Positions 5,246-6,001 of a DNA stretch of 6,001 nt are shown one piece after another (the first letter of the stretch is position 1; every line of letters begins with the position of its first letter). The stretch comes from Alphaproteobacteria bacterium. GTDB taxonomy: Bacteria > Pseudomonadota > Alphaproteobacteria > Rhizobiales > Devosiaceae. The notes under the pieces were generated by a model that was not told the origin of the DNA, did no database searches, and saw only the letters and a list, made by a program, of their open reading frames with translations. The stretch spans positions 1-6,001 of the forward strand of contig JAHJOS010000508.1 of the NCBI GenBank assembly GCA_018820005.1. The letters are read 5' to 3'. The translations under genes and the position numbers were made by a program.

Positions 5246-5293
5246 CTGACGGCCGAAGCAGCTCCCGCAGGGCGGGAGCCTCGGCGCGGTCAG
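5246..5293 (-). other. Structured tmm-tdm intercistronic region
   Basis: The gap holds a perfect 8-bp hairpin GCTCCCGC/GCGGGAGC with a 3-nt loop (5261-5279). It is flanked by further pairs GCCGA/TCGGC (5252-5256, 5281-5285) and CTGAC/GTCAG (5246-5250, 5289-5293), the last of which spans the tmm stop codon. On the minus strand it is followed by GGCCTTTTATCC, a weak T-run. It could be a partial attenuator or an mRNA-stabilising element that changes the tmm:tdm ratio; no strong terminator is evident. Confidence 0.5.
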
Positions 5294-6001
5294 CCGACCG
5301 TTTTCAAGCGTTTCTCTGGCTGGTCGCTGAGGTAGGTCTGTAGCGAATCATCCAGCGCCTGCAGCCACGGGGTGTGATGCGAGGTGGCGAGGGTTCCGGT
5401 CATCAGCGAGCGATGGCACTTGTCGCGGTAGCCCATGATGTCTTCATGCTTGTCGTGCTTCCACTGCAGGAAGGTGCGGTTGACTTCGGCGATATCGAAG
5501 CTCGGGTAGTCTGTAGCCTCGATCAGCTGACGAATGTATTCGCCCTGGAATTCGAACATCTGCCGGGCGGTTTCCAGCAGCTCTTCTTCCTGTCGCCAGG
5601 CAAGGTCCTCGGCACGCATTCTCGCGGGATCGGGCAGTGAAATGCGGCCGAGGATGACGTCACGGACGTACCAGGCCTGCGCGTCGAACATGTTGAAGCT
5701 GTACCACTGGTCCTGCATGCCAAGGTAGACGAGCTTCGGGTTGGCCTCCCAGAACACGCCCTTATAGAGGTTCAGCGGCCAGAGACGGTTGTCGGTCTTC
5801 AGGCGTAGCTCTTCAGGCAGAAAGGGGAAGTGATGCTTGTAGCCGGTGCAAAGAATGATCGCATCGATGTGCTTGCTACTACCGTCGACGAAGTGCGCGG
5901 TGCTGCCATGGAGATGTGACAGCAGTGGCTTTTCCTCCCAGTTATCGGGCCACTTGTAGCCCATCGGGGCGCTACGGTAGCAACTAGTGATCGAGCGTGC
6001 G
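5290..6001 (-). CDS. tmm: Trimethylamine monooxygenase, C-terminal half (5' end outside the window)
   Basis: A flavin-containing monooxygenase that uses NADPH and O2 to oxidise trimethylamine to TMAO. The frame is open from the right edge of the window (ARSITSCYRSAPMGYKWPDNW...) to the TGA at 5292-5290, about 236 codons, near half of the usual 450-aa protein. The N-terminal FAD and NADP Rossmann motifs lie outside. Visible family marks are CYRSAPMGYKWP, the AIILCTGYKHHFPFL segment (the FMO 'FATGY' position), NRLWPLNLYKGVFWEANPK, GMQDQWYSFNMFDAQAWYVRD and DYPSFDIAEVNRTFLQWKHDK. These match the bacterial Tmm type rather than Baeyer-Villiger or eukaryotic FMOs, as far as I can recall those sequences. 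Its stop lies 75 nt before tdm, which takes the product TMAO onward. The promoter must be outside the window. Confidence 0.93.
   Translation of the reverse strand, partial: ARSITSCYRSAPMGYKWPDNWEEKPLLSHLHGSTAHFVDGSSKHIDAIILCTGYKHHFPFLPEELRLKTDNRLWPLNLYKGVFWEANPKLVYLGMQDQWYSFNMFDAQAWYVRDVILGRISLPDPARMRAEDLAWRQEEELLETARQMFEFQGEYIRQLIEATDYPSFDIAEVNRTFLQWKHDKHEDIMGYRDKCHRSLMTGTLATSHHTPWLQALDDSLQTYLSDQPEKRLKTVG

Overview
The window reads as part of a methylated-amine (trimethylamine / TMAO) degradation locus from a GC-rich, probably gammaproteobacterial genome. A Pseudomonas/Halomonas-type marine or saline bacterium is my guess, from codon usage, the sigma-54 promoter and the gene content; the species cannot be fixed from the sequence. 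No rRNA, tRNA, CRISPR array or mobile element is visible.

Layout. Two genes lie on the plus strand at the left: the C-terminal part of a GcvT-family, THF-dependent aminomethyltransferase-like protein (2-478), closed by a strong intrinsic terminator (502-530), and a 110-aa SMR-family transporter of the SugE/Gdx kind (559-891). A structured gap between convergent genes (892-1017) follows. The rest is on the minus strand. Read in the direction of transcription, from right to left, it holds the C-terminal half of trimethylamine monooxygenase tmm (6001-5290), TMAO demethylase tdm (5214-2869), a 250-nt regulatory gap, an Amt-family ammonium transporter (2618-1251) and a 58-aa single-pass membrane protein (1194-1018).

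How the genes fit together. Tmm oxidises trimethylamine to TMAO. Tdm cleaves TMAO to dimethylamine plus a one-carbon unit, free formaldehyde or THF-bound. The GcvT-like protein at the left edge resembles the folate-binding partner found with dimethylamine monooxygenase (DmmD-like), so genes for the next demethylation step may lie just outside the window. The end product of such a pathway is ammonium, which explains an Amt gene and its apparent nitrogen control here.

The most notable non-coding signal is upstream of amt. A consensus-quality sigma-54 promoter (TGGCAC-N5-TTGCT) is built into one arm of a long inverted repeat, and that repeat followed by T5 also looks like the intrinsic terminator of tmm-tdm. 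A perfect 10-bp dyad sits about 98 nt upstream of the predicted start, where an enhancer-binding activator would act. The most promising undescribed gene is the 58-aa membrane protein cotranscribed with amt.
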